Numbered from the stretch's first letter, positions 1 through 7,496 are shown. The stretch: DNA of 15,624 bases from Peronospora farinosa (GCA_947646735.1 CANTFK010000470.1:1-15624); one strand, 5' to 3'. The notes: generated from the sequence alone by a model not told the origin. Numbers and translations are program-made.

Positions 1-393
1 TAAACGAACGATCGCCCATACGTAACACGTTACAGTACATGTTCTCGTCACTCGAGTCAAACCTACTATTAAGAACAGCCCGGAACTCGTCGTTTGCACG
101 CAGCAATTCAGCGACTCGATCGTAACGCTCTGGATGCTTGCGAATTAAAAAGATAAAACATTCCGTGTCTAATTTGCCCTTGATCGTCGCCAGCTCCATC
201 GCTTTCTTAGTCTTAAAGCAACAAAAGAATACCGAGATCCATGTTGAATCATTAGTCCTGCGTCTACTGCTACACTGAAAGAGAGTCCGGCGTACCATTG
301 CGTGCACATTTTCCACTACGAGGTCTTCCATCAGTTCTGCCGTTTCATCGAGAGGTTCAGCTTCATCAACAAAACCAAAGAGCATGTGCTTGA
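1..393 (-). CDS. TAF13: TAF13-like TFIID subunit (histone fold), left copy, partial
   Basis: This encodes a histone-fold protein resembling TAF13, a nuclear TFIID subunit that pairs with TAF11 in RNA polymerase II pre-initiation. The first visible exon (393-296) gives KHMLFGFVDEAEPLDETAEL followed by a Val/Glu-rich helix. The second exon (211 to the edge) gives ELATIKGKLDTECFIFLIRK and RVAELLRANDEF, matching the family pattern of helix, Gly-Lys/Arg loop and FLIRK helix. An 84-nt intron (295-212, GTACGC to TTAAG, phase 0) is inferred because removing it restores the expected family spacing. In this copy the intron is also free of stops and a multiple of three, so retention would add 28 residues. 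The gene is open at the window edge. The upstream exon boundary is at 393/394 after a CTATAG acceptor, with TACTAAC upstream. Confidence 0.72.
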
Positions 394-539
394 CTATAGA
401 GTCCACCACAGTCAATAATATACAACATGTTAGTATAGTGTTCCTATGTACCCATTTTATGCTAAAAAAGGAACCTATTGCTACCCACCAGCTCCCCACG
501 CACAAATGGCTTTAGTTGAGCTGCTTGAGTAGGCTGGTC

Positions 540-695
540 TCAGCGCCTGAGCCAGTTACATCGATGACTTCTGATGCATCCGTTACTAAACGTTTTTGCA
601 GGGGCAATTTTCGTCTTTGTACCGGCACCTACGTCACTGATCTTGCGTTTGCGCGGTTTGGGCACAATCTTCTTCTTGCTGTTGATTGTATTCAT
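540..695 (-). CDS. Lys/Arg-rich 5' coding segment, possible N-terminus of the TAF13-like gene (left)
   Basis: A 51-codon ORF opens with MNTINSKKKIVPKPRKRKIS, whose PKPRKRK looks like a nuclear localisation signal. After about residue 36, a second frame carries more protein-like sequence (ASEVIDVTGSGAETSLLKQL), so the coding signal changes frame near 15030 in mirror coordinates. The segment lies just upstream of the TAF13-like histone fold on the same strand. Basic N-terminal tails occur in that family, so it may be its first exon. I could not find a splice that joins it in frame without assuming an indel. It could also be an independent relic. Confidence 0.4.
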   Translation of the reverse strand: MNTINSKKKIVPKPRKRKISDVGAGTKTKIAPAKTFSNGCIRSHRCNWLRR

Positions 696-900
696 GCCAA
701 TAGCTTCAAAATCACTTTGTGATAGAATGTTTCAAAAGACGATTTTTTCTTGGACGAAAACAAAGCGCGAAAAAATGGCTTCAACCTGCTTTATACTATA
801 AAATGTTATACAGGTACCCGTTCAAGAATTTCGAGTATGACAAGACGAAACAATGCATTTCTCAAGCTTTATATATGTTCTTGCTTTGTGAGATTAGTTC

Positions 901-1047
901 ATGGCCCTCTTTGTTTTTGCGTCTGTCAGGGCTTCAAAACCATTTTACATACGGGTTGCCACCGACACAAACAACAACTACATGATTCAAGGAACCTACA
1001 AAAAAGATGTCCACGAGATGGTGAAATCTTCAGAGCATCCAGATTGA
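901..1047 (+). CDS. Possible small protein gene, 48 codons, convergent with the MED12-like segment (left)
   Basis: An ATG at 901 opens 48 codons ending in TGA at 1045-1047. The product starts MALFVFASVRASKPFYIRVA and continues with TDTNNNYMIQGTYKKDVHEM, then a charged end. The composition is protein-like: a hydrophobic start, then alternating polar and hydrophobic residues as in beta strands. I do not recognise the family. A splice-acceptor-like GATTAG ends five bases before the ATG, so this could be the last exon of a longer gene, but I found no in-phase upstream exon. Its stop directly abuts the stop of the MED12-like segment on the other strand (TGA then TCA). Confidence 0.42.
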   Translation: MALFVFASVRASKPFYIRVATDTNNNYMIQGTYKKDVHEMVKSSEHPD

Positions 1048-2096
1048 TCACACGCACCGAAAAACTCGCCGCGGTCGCTTCGGGATCTGGGTAGACACTT
1101 CGGGAACAAGACCATCACTAGGTAGCTGCGGCACATGGTCCAGCAAGCCCCATGTGTCTACGGGTGAATATCCCGGTTTCTCGGATAGAGTGGTCACATC
1201 GCCTTGAACAGATGTCGACACAGAGCGACCGACATACCCATTTGCAGCTCCGAACATGTTCATCGGACGTGGTAACACAGACCAAACACGCCGATTGAGG
1301 TTATCAGGTAGCTGTAGCGCTTCCACGAGTTCCTGTCATTGTTCAACACAAAAAAAACGGTTAGCATCACGTACTTGGATGCAACGGGTACAGCGATACT
1401 CACAAATTGCCTGTCGTAGAGTACAGAGGCGTTGACGATCGGAATGAGGTCTAGAATCCAGCTAAACAGTGAAAGTCCTGGCCCAGATGAGACTGCCGAT
1501 GTGCCAAGCAAGGAAAATAAAGTCTTGACGATGCGGTCACGACAGCAAATGGTCAAGACAGCATGCTTGCTAGGCCCGATGACGCCCACAAGCTGAAGCC
1601 GCACAGCCAACTTGCATCGAAGTCGACGTTGGAAAAGGCTGTTGTGTAACACCTGGTCAGGGGATGCGGATTGTTGCTGCTTGTCATACAGGGTACAGCC
1701 CTCGTACAGCCATTCGAGTTGAGTAGCGAGCGACATCATGTAGCGCGGCAAGAAGGCGTTGCCAGGAGGTGTACAGATAATGCCACCAACAAGATGCACA
1801 ACCGACGTTGTGCTGAACTGTCGAGAAAACTTGTCAGGTTGCGAGTGTTTCACATCGTCTTCGAGAATTTGGAATATCTTGGCAACCACTGATCCCATGG
1901 CGCGCCTTGAGATGCTGCAAACTGTGGCGGCATACAAAGATGCCACCACTGAGTCTTGAGCCTCTCGCGCTGCCTCTAGCATACGAGCTTCGCATGGGGT
2001 CAAGGAATTCTGCATTGCTGCAGCAGTCATGGGCAGAGCCAGCGCTATATTGACTTCCTTGAAGTATCGTTCGGACTTGGTGTACCCCCACGGTGT
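1048..2096 (-). CDS. MED12-like Mediator kinase-module subunit, C-terminal part (left copy)
   Basis: This segment is tentatively related to MED12, the Mediator subunit that activates the CDK8 kinase module in the nucleus. Two stretches suggest this: RLQLVGVIG followed by LFSWILDLIPIVNASVLYDR, then after the intron LVEALQLPDNLNRRVWSVLP. From memory of the family these resemble the helical region after the LCEWAV domain, but I could not align them. The last intron (1403-1333, GTGAGT to GACAG, CTAAC branch) is phase 0 and joins the two exons cleanly. The last exon ends in PKRPRRVF and a TGA. The 5' limit given is where the coding signal in this frame becomes clear, not a start codon. Further upstream the signal lies in another frame with a stop, so the gene may be broken or contain an unseen intron. 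Confidence 0.45.
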
Positions 2097-2295
2097 TTGC
2101 CGTCGTTTCCTTCTCCAAGATGAACGTAGTGCGGCGTACCGTAAAGTTTTGGGGTGACAAGAGGTGACGATTACAAAAGGGTAGTCATTGTTGCTGACGT
2201 CGTCTGAGCCACAGATACGGATGACGACGTCGCAGAGGATAATGACAACGAAGTCGATCCAACCCCGGGAGTCGGTCGCAAGCTGCGCAGTACGA

Positions 2296-3280
2296 TCAGC
2301 TCGACAAAATTTCGGTAGCGCTACTTGCTTCATCAAATACCAACTCGAGCTCAAGGTCGTCATCGTCGGCTTCTTCTTCTCCATCCAAGAAATTGCTGCC
2401 TAGTAGACTACCACCGAATGATGACACTTTATCTGCTTGACTACCGAGAGACATTCTGCCGTCAGCAAAGTCATTCACTCCAGCTGCAAGAGCACCCTCA
2501 CCGCTATCCACTGCTGCACGCTTGCTACAGCGCGTAGAGAGATCTCCCTGGGGTGCTTTTCGTTTATTGGACCCTGCTGGATGCTGTGGTGTTTGTTGGT
2601 GCTGCTGTCGTGTGCGTCGCTTAGAACGCTTTACCTTCTGCTGCTGTCGACTCATTTGCAAGTCAAGGTAAATTGAGCCGCCACGATGAAGTGTCCAGAC
2701 GTTCATCTGATCAATGATTTGCCCCACCTTGAGCAATTGTACCTGCCCGTTCCCGTCCTCTGCAGGCGATGAAGGTGGCCGGAAAAAGTGTGTCAGCAGG
2801 ACAGCTGTATGCCACTGCTTTTTGTGGTAAACGGGAAGAATATGCTTTTCTCGGGCCTCTTTTGTATCATAGAAAATGATGTCGCGAACAATACCGTCTG
2901 ATGTCAAATTGAAAAGCGTGGCGCTAGCCAACGTGCCACGCTCCTCGCGTTTGCGAAGCAGAAAGTTGTCCTCCATCTGGTATGAGATCTGGCACAACAG
3001 AAAGCATAACGGGAACATCAAGCACGCTGGCACCTGTGTGCACAGGAATCGCAGATGGTATTTTGTCTGCGTTCCGGATAAGCAAATTGGTTAGAATTTA
3101 AGATACGACTACAATTACAAGATGCAGCAAATAGCATCTCACCAACGGCTCGTCGAACATGACAATCTTTTGTGGATCAAGGGGTAAATTCTGCGGAGGC
3201 TCCGAAAAGAGCTGAAAAACGAGGGCCATGGCAAGTAACTGCGTCGGCAAGTTTGGTGGTGGGTCACGTGATGCACGGCG
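2296..3280 (-). CDS. Unrecognised segment B, two exons with an acidic C-terminus (left copy)
   Basis: Exon 3280-3143 reads PPPNLPTQLLAMALVFQLFS and then PQKIVMFDEPL. A 76-nt intron (3142-3067, GTGAGA to CGCAG, TCTAAC branch) is phase 0. The second exon (3066-2296) gives MEDNFLLRKREERGTLASAT, a patterned region up to LTHFFRPPSS, a basic Gln/Lys/Arg stretch (SRQQQKVKRSKRRTRQQ) and an acidic tail (EEEADDDDLELE) before a TGA. The basic and acidic low-complexity stretches suggest a nuclear or chromatin protein, but I do not recognise the family. An acceptor-like TAG sits just before 3280, so further exons probably lie upstream and this may be the middle of one gene with A and C. The ATG at 3229 is internal to coding-like sequence. 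Confidence 0.5.
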
Positions 3281-3394
3281 CTAGCCATGAGTGCCAAGAT
3301 AGTCACTAATAGTAAGCTCTAATTGAGTACAAAAAATCACATACCAGTCGTGGGAAGAGCGGAACGAGTACCAATCGGAGCACCTGGGAGAGAT

Positions 3395-4112
3395 CTAGCA
3401 CTTATGCACAACAAGAGATACCAGAAAACTCTTGAGTCCGTACTGCAGGCGGTCCAGACGGCCTTTTTGGTTGAGTGCGAAAGCTTCCTTGCTGTTGTCA
3501 GCATTCAGAAATGGATTGCGCGAACGCTTTGGCGTATCACTACCATCAAAACCAGGCAGCACTTCCTTTTGTAACCACACTACCAGGGTGTTCGAGAACT
3601 TTTCGTTGAATTCCTCGCCATTATCAGGATGCTGTTCCACGACCTCCCAAATAAGTCGGACGCAACGGTGCACATAATGCGGGGTTGTGATGGGCCGCTT
3701 GCAGTTTGACTTTACCCGAGCCGAGGACAGGAAGTCCATTACTGTCCAATCGAATACGATTGGACAAAACCAATCGAGTAAGACAATAATTTGAAAAACT
3801 AACCGGAACCGCGAGCCGTAACCGAGTAGAAGATTAAATGGTCGCTCATGCAAAGTATCGATTAAGTAAACGTCTTTCAACCAACCAATTCAACCCTGAA
3901 GTAGCAATAGTGTGGAGCTCTTCCCCTGGAAGCCCATCCAACGAGTCAATTGGCATAAATTCTCCCGAGAAGACTAAAGCAAAATGGTGATTAAGTACGT
4001 GCACATTTGGCTTTCTATATAAACGCCTATGGAAGTAGCGGAAGACAAGCATAAGAAGGAGGGTACAGCATACAGATCGCAGGGCGTCAGCATCTAGTGA
4101 CACACGTTGCAT
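3395..4112 (-). CDS. Unrecognised segment A, two overlapping frames (left copy)
   Basis: Coding-like sequence starts in one frame (ATG at 4112; FMPIDSLDGLPGEELHTI) and continues in the next (LKDVYLIDTLHERPFNLLLG, then ITTPHYVHRCVRLIWEVVEQ, NGEEFNEKFSNTLVVWLQKE and DRLQYGLKSFLVSLVVHK). The switch falls at a TTGGTTGG tandem. Without the extra TTGG the two frames would join, so this looks like a 4-nt insertion. A possible 62-nt intron (GTTAGT to GGACAG) lies in the second frame but does not join in phase. I do not recognise the family. The segment is divergent from the L24 pseudogene. Position 3736 differs from the right arm (Asp versus Tyr). Confidence 0.4.
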
Positions 4113-4204
4113 ATACGTGTTCGCTTCAGCAACTAGCTAGTAATGACGCCAGACTTTCTCTGTTCCTTTCTTTAGCAGCTTCTTCCGCTTATTCTCCAGC
4201 CACT
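4113..4204. other. Divergent intergenic region between segment A and the L24 pseudogene (left)
   Basis: About 90 bp separate the two divergently read genes. The bases hold pyrimidine-rich runs (CTTTCTCTGTTCCTTTCTTT) typical of ribosomal-protein gene promoters in many eukaryotes, but no element I can name with confidence. The mirror lies at 9142-9233. Confidence 0.3.
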
Positions 4205-4880
4205 ATAAGGTCATAAGTGCCTCTAACGTGTGTGGCATTTTGATCTCAGGACCGAGACGTGCTCGTTCAGCGAGAGCGCATCTACCCTGGCCACGGTTCG
4301 CGCTACATTTCGTCGTGATGGCTCAGCTTACGTGTTCATTAACGCAAAGAGCAAGTCGCTTTTTATGCAACGCAAGAAAGCAACCAAAATTGTGTGGACC
4401 CTTGGCTGACGTCGCATGAACAAGAAGCTTAAGGTTTGTAGTCGGTAGAAACAAGAAGTTGAAGAGTGAGGAAGTTAGTACTTATGTTTGTACAACGATA
4501 CAATGCTTTGGTTTTGTAATAGGCTGAGCAGATCACCCGCCGTCGTGCTCGCAAGACTACCTAGATCCAGCGTGCCATTGTCGGTGTCTCGGCTGATGAC
4601 GTGAGTGATTATAGTATTGGAACTGCTGCTGAATGAACTTGTTTAAGGTGCTTAAACTAATACGAACTGTAATGATGATGTGTTGGACTGTGAACAGATC
4701 CGCAAAAAGCGTAACCAGAAACCAGAGGTCCGTGCTGCTGCCCGTGCTGCTCTGAAGGAGGCAAAGGATCGCAGCAAGGCGAAAAAGTCGGTGTCCAAGT
4801 CCGAGCATGCCAGCAAGGGCATTAAGGACGGTAACGCCCCTCATGCTCAGAAGAAGTCGAGTAACGGTGGTGCCATTTAA
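4205..4880 (+). pseudogene. RPL24: Ribosomal protein L24e (eL24) pseudogene, left copy
   Basis: The remnant encodes eL24 of the cytosolic 60S subunit. Recognisable pieces are TETCSFSE, RIYPGHGSRY, RRDGSAYVFINAKSKSLFMQ, RKKATKIVWTL, AEQITRRRARKTT, IQRAIVGVSADD and IRKKRNQKPEVRAAARAALK, followed by a Lys/Ala/Ser-rich tail to TAA. The exons still end at good splice sites (introns 4434-4522 and 4601-4697; possibly 4210-4249 with a CTCTAAC branch). Decay is clear: ATA where the start codon would be expected (4205), a lost base near 4275 compensated by an extra T at 4308-4310, an in-frame TGA at 4407-4409, and TAG at 4562-4564 where a Lys codon is expected. Only the last exon stays open. Divergent from segment A, about 90 bp away. 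Confidence 0.85.
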
Positions 4881-4910
4881 ATCAGCTGATCGGATTGACT
4901 GATCGACGCA

Positions 4911-4987
4911 CTGCTACTCGGGAGTATCGCCACTTCTTGGATGTTAATTATCGAGACGTGGATTTTTCTATTTGCCTCTTCTGAGCA
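4911..4987 (+). other. Left edge of the unique spacer
   Basis: This short stretch joins the left arm to the secreted-protein candidate. A frame starting inside the arm stays open for about 23 codons (REYRHFLDVNYRDVDFS) to a TGA at 4981-4983. It could be a gene fragment but has no recognisable family. Confidence 0.25.
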
Positions 4988-5146
4988 ATGGGCAGACGCT
5001 CTAGTGCGTTTCTTTTGCTAGTTAGTTTGACCGCCAGTTGTGCTGCCAACTTAAGTGGAACGAATACAATAAACGTATGTCTTGGAGGAAGATCCTTGTT
5101 CCCAATGCTATTATGTTTAGGTAGTAAAAGGATCGGGGCTAGTTAA
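4988..5146 (+). CDS. Small secreted-protein candidate, 52 codons, possible decayed RxLR-type effector start
   Basis: The ORF runs from ATG at 4988 to TAA at 5144-5146. Its first 20 residues, MGRRSSAFLLLVSLTASCAA, form a classic signal peptide: basic n-region, Leu/Val-rich h-region, small residues before a likely cleavage after Ala20. The mature part would be about 32 residues, starting NLSGTNTINVCLGGRSLF. RSLF at residues 35-38 sits where oomycete effectors carry RxLR, but the last Arg is absent and no acidic dEER-like stretch follows. It lies in the unique spacer about 210 bp upstream of the CRN start, on the same strand. It could be a short apoplastic peptide, a truncated effector relic, or chance. 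It is absent from the repeat arms. Confidence 0.5.
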   Translation: MGRRSSAFLLLVSLTASCAANLSGTNTINVCLGGRSLFPMLLCLGSKRIGAS

Positions 5147-5306
5147 AAAAGATCGAAAATCTTTGACTTGAATTTAGTCCGCCAGACAAGTCATTAATTA
5201 ATGCAGTATTATTTAAGGTAAGTTTCACTGGGTCTAGTCAGCTAATCAGAAAGGAGCGATGGTTTTTTATCTTGACCATAGTATAGTCATATAAATTCAA
5301 TCTTAT

Positions 5307-5317
5307 TCATTTGCAAA
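5307..5317 (+). promoter_or_regulatory. Initiator-like element of the CRN gene
   Basis: TCATTTGCAAA resembles the oomycete core promoter initiator with the adjacent flanking element (TCATTYNCA-type). It lies 37-47 bases upstream of the CRN ATG at 5354, a usual distance for oomycete transcripts. Confidence 0.45.
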
Positions 5318-5353
5318 CAGAAATTCGTGTCTCGTCCTTCATTCGAGTGGATA

Positions 5354-5698
5354 ATGGTAAAGCTGTTTTGTGTCATCTTCGGTATGAAGGAAAGTGTGTT
5401 TCCTGTCAACATCGATACGACTATGAGTGTGGGGGACCTCAAAGAAGCAATCGCGGCAAAGAAGACGAACGCCTTGAAGAACGTTGATGCGAACCATCTG
5501 CGTCTTTTCTTGGCAAAGGAAATGGACGGCGAGTGGCTCGCGTCTGACTTGAAAATCGTGAAGAAGCTGAAGAAGGGTAAGAAAAATTCTTATATTGAAG
5601 CACTCACGGCGAAAAAAAAGAACTGCAGGCAGATCACTCCCTTGATGTTATTTTTGATGAAAATACTCTCCCACCGTATGGCTACATCCACGTACTGA
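5354..5698 (+). CDS. CRN N-terminal LFLAK translocation module
   Basis: The start is the ATG at 5354 (MVKLFCVIFG), chosen over the upstream GTG at 5327 because CRN proteins begin with this motif. LRLFLAKEMDGEWL, about 50-60 residues in, is the hallmark LFLAK motif, followed by a Lys-rich helix and IEALTAKKK. The N-terminus has a ubiquitin-like fold in current family descriptions and is linked to export and host entry. No strong signal peptide is visible, which is common for CRNs. The frame leaves the family pattern at the A8 run 5612-5619, and residues after it up to the TGA at 5696-5698 are out of frame. Confidence 0.85.
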   Translation: MVKLFCVIFGMKESVFPVNIDTTMSVGDLKEAIAAKKTNALKNVDANHLRLFLAKEMDGEWLASDLKIVKKLKKGKKNSYIEALTAKKKNCRQITPLMLFLMKILSHRMATSTY

Positions 5699-6999
5699 TC
5701 AAGCTACCTAAATCGATCGTGTATGCTGCTTCGCTTATAACGAACGTGCAACTTCCCACAACTACTGCGTTAAACGAGCCCGAAAAATACGCTGAGGAGT
5801 GCATCTCACTGGACGATTGGAAAGTCAACGCTGTGCACGAGATTCCGTTGATCTGGCAATATATGAGCAGCTTGGGTGGATGCACCCAAACAGGAAAAAT
5901 GTTTTGGCGAAAGAGAGATGACAAAATTGTATCGCTGCTATTGGATGGATGGTTTCGAGAGTCATCCCCGCTGTCCAAAAAGAAGAGTATCATGGTAGGC
6001 TCGCCGGGTATTGGCAAGTCGACGCTGTTGTGCGTGATGGCTTTCCATCTCGTTTTCAAGCACAAAAAGAATGTGCTGGTATACCGACGATTGAGTAAAT
6101 ATGATTACGAGAACTGTCTTTTTTATTTGGGTTACGAAGATAGCAAGGTCGTGCAGTTTGTAGTGCAGAGGTGCAAAGACCAGAATGCAATCAACATATA
6201 TGAAGAGCTCATCCGCCAACAGGGCATATCGAACGTATGGCTGTTGTTGGATGGATTTCATTACCAAGATATTCCGGCTGGTGTGCGAACGTTTAAGATG
6301 CTGGCAACGTCGCAGCAAGTGGATCTGAAGTCTGGAGAGCGAACTGATGCGTACTGCTGTCTGTTTCCTTGCTGGTCACGAAAGGATCTCTTTTCGGTGG
6401 GAAAACTTATTTATAAGTTTCACCGTAAAGGCATGATTAAGCGTTTCTACTATTCTGGCGGAAGTGTGCGCGAGTTTACACTGTCTACATGCACTGACAT
6501 AATCGATGCAATTAACAATGCGATCAGCAGTGTAAACGATGTTTCGAACTTGCTTAACAACAAGTCTAGTATTTTGACGGGGGGATTGCAAGTTGATCGC
6601 TTGCGCCATACTTTCGTGAAAAACCGACGTGCTATATCTCCGCTTTACTCGAAGGAGTGGTGGAAACCGTTTATCTACAGGTCGTGTTGGGAACAAGTTA
6701 TCGACTCGGAATATGCTGCGCGTTGTCTCTCATTGAGACTCCGATCGGATGCACTATTTCGAATATATGCGTGGGCGAAAAACACTGGAAACAATTCACT
6801 TACTGGAGCCGTTTTTGAGATTCTTCTACATCGCCTGGCTGCCGACAACCAATTGGATCTCTATATTTTCGAATATGTTTCACCAAATGAAAGTAAACCA
6901 CCCGCGGAAGAACAAATCGCACCGCGTCATCATAAAGCGGGGCAGGTGCGTTTGAAAAAAAAAGTGCGACCTGCTCTGGAACGGCAAGCAATTATGTGA
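5614..6999 (+). CDS. CRN middle part: junction motif and P-loop NTPase domain
   Basis: This frame picks up directly after the A8 run (ELQADHSLDVIF) and contains HVLIKLP at 5689-5709, a variant of the HVLVVVP motif that marks the end of the CRN N-terminal region. A Walker A P-loop, GSPGIGKST, is at 5998-6024, and a Walker B-like stretch (VWLLLDGF) lies around 6235-6258. From memory, CRN families with a P-loop NTPase fused to a restriction-endonuclease-like domain are known, and this fits them. The first ATG of this frame is at 5719, downstream of the motif, so it is not a natural start. The frame leaves the coding pattern at the A9 run 6955-6963 and meets TGA at 6997-6999. Confidence 0.8.
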   Translation, partial: KKELQADHSLDVIFDENTLPPYGYIHVLIKLPKSIVYAASLITNVQLPTTTALNEPEKYAEECISLDDWKVNAVHEIPLIWQYMSSLGGCTQTGKMFWRKRDDKIVSLLLDGWFRESSPLSKKKSIMVGSPGIGKSTLLCVMAFHLVFKHKKNVLVYRRLSKYDYENCLFYLGYEDSKVVQFVVQRCKDQNAINIYEELIRQQGISNVWLLLDGFHYQDIPAGVRTFKMLATSQQVDLKSGERTDAYCCLFPCWSRKDLFSVGKLIYKFHRKGMIKRFYYSGGSVREFTLSTCTDIIDAINNAISSVNDVSNLLNNKSSILTGGLQVDRLRHTFVKNRRAISPLYSKEWWKPFIYRSCWEQVIDSEYAARCLSLRLRSDALFRIYAWAKNTGNNSLTGAVFEILLHRLAADNQLDLYIFEYVSPNESKPPAEEQIAPRHHKAGQVRLKKKVRPALERQAIM

Positions 7000-7496
7000 G
7001 CCATCTGACGGAATGGAGAGATGATAAAAAGTGCTCGTACTGGTTTCCTGCGTGTGACAAATTTCCGAATATTGACAGCATCGTGAAGCTTAAGTCTACA
7101 TCCAACAAGAAGGGCAATGTAGCGTATCTTCAATTTACTGTTGCGGGTCAGCATAGCATTGACAGCAACCAGCTGAAAGAGATGAACAAGATTTTTTACC
7201 CAGACGATGTGAAGAATGCTGATGATACCGAGCCACCAATTTACATCGCAGTTTGTCCAGATCGTAAATCTTGCAAAGCGCTTCGCCTGGATACGAAAGC
7301 CGAAGTCTTAGCAGCGAGAAAAGTTTGTCAAGTATTTGTGGGCTACTACGTCGAGAATAAACGTGGTATTGCCGCTGATGACCAGATGAACGATTTGCTT
7401 CTCCAAATCCTGCCGCCTAATTCATCGCACCATTATGTTGATGATTTCGGTCTTTCAGCATATAAACAAAAAAAGCGACAGCGCCCGAAGTGGTAG
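6957..7496 (+). CDS. CRN C-terminal restriction-endonuclease-like domain
   Basis: After the A9 run the third frame gives SATCSGTASNYV, then YWFPACDKFPNIDSIVKL and VAYLQFTVAGQHSI, ending in a basic tail (KQKKRQRPKW) and TAG at 7494-7496. The order of an Asp in the PNIDS context followed by a beta strand with LQFTV resembles the PD-(D/E)XK-like nuclease cores described for CRN C-termini, with Gln in place of the usual acidic residue. The basic tail could serve as a nuclear localisation signal. The GTG at 6996 is an annotation artefact and not a likely start. Confidence 0.7.
   Translation, partial: KKSATCSGTASNYVSHLTEWRDDKKCSYWFPACDKFPNIDSIVKLKSTSNKKGNVAYLQFTVAGQHSIDSNQLKEMNKIFYPDDVKNADDTEPPIYIAVCPDRKSCKALRLDTKAEVLAARKVCQVFVGYYVENKRGIAADDQMNDLLLQILPPNSSHHYVDDFGLSAYKQKKRQRPKW

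Larger units (their letters stand above)
1..4909. repeat. Left arm of a giant inverted repeat
   Basis: The whole stretch is the reverse complement of 8437-15615 once the extra tandem unit in the right arm is removed. Positions pair as x with 15617-x in the outer part (about x=230 to 1378) and as x with 13346-x in the inner part (to 4909). Differences I found are at 277/15340, 710/14907 and 3736/9610, plus an A4 versus T3 run at 223-226/15391-15393. Similarity ends at 4909, within the 3' flank of the L24 pseudogene. The outer end lies at the window edge, so the true arm may be longer. Confidence 0.97.
5354..7496 (+). pseudogene. Crinkler (CRN) effector locus, coding in three consecutive frames
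   Basis: The locus spans about 714 codons if read as one gene: LFLAK-type N-terminus, HVLIKLP junction motif, P-loop NTPase, and C-terminal nuclease-like domain. CRNs are oomycete effectors delivered into host cells, where the C-terminal part usually acts in the nucleus. The coding signal steps back by one base twice, at an A8 run (5612-5619) and at an A9 run (6955-6963). Both steps are what a single lost A in each run, a base-calling error, or -1 ribosomal slippage would give. Everything else (codon texture, motif order, length) looks intact. It is labelled pseudogene because, as given, no single frame encodes the full protein. Initiator-like sequence upstream supports expression of at least the N-terminal part. 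Confidence 0.8.

Noticed and set aside
516..801. Hydrophobic ORFs on the plus strand (68 and 75 codons) resembling membrane proteins.
   Set aside because: They are antisense shadows of the Lys/Arg-rich coding segment. Antisense of Lys/Arg-rich codons gives Phe/Leu-rich translations.
1260..2384. A single 374-codon ORF as one protein from its first ATG (and mirrors at 10962 and 13233).
   Set aside because: Its first 30 or so codons overlap the acidic end of segment B in a different frame and look like a shadow, and its last codons read through a clear GTGAGT...CTAAC...CAG intron. Only the middle is convincing.
4228..4419. A 63-codon ORF on the plus strand and its mirror at 8927-9118.
   Set aside because: It is an out-of-frame reading of the L24 pseudogene exon. 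The eL24 motifs lie in the other frames.
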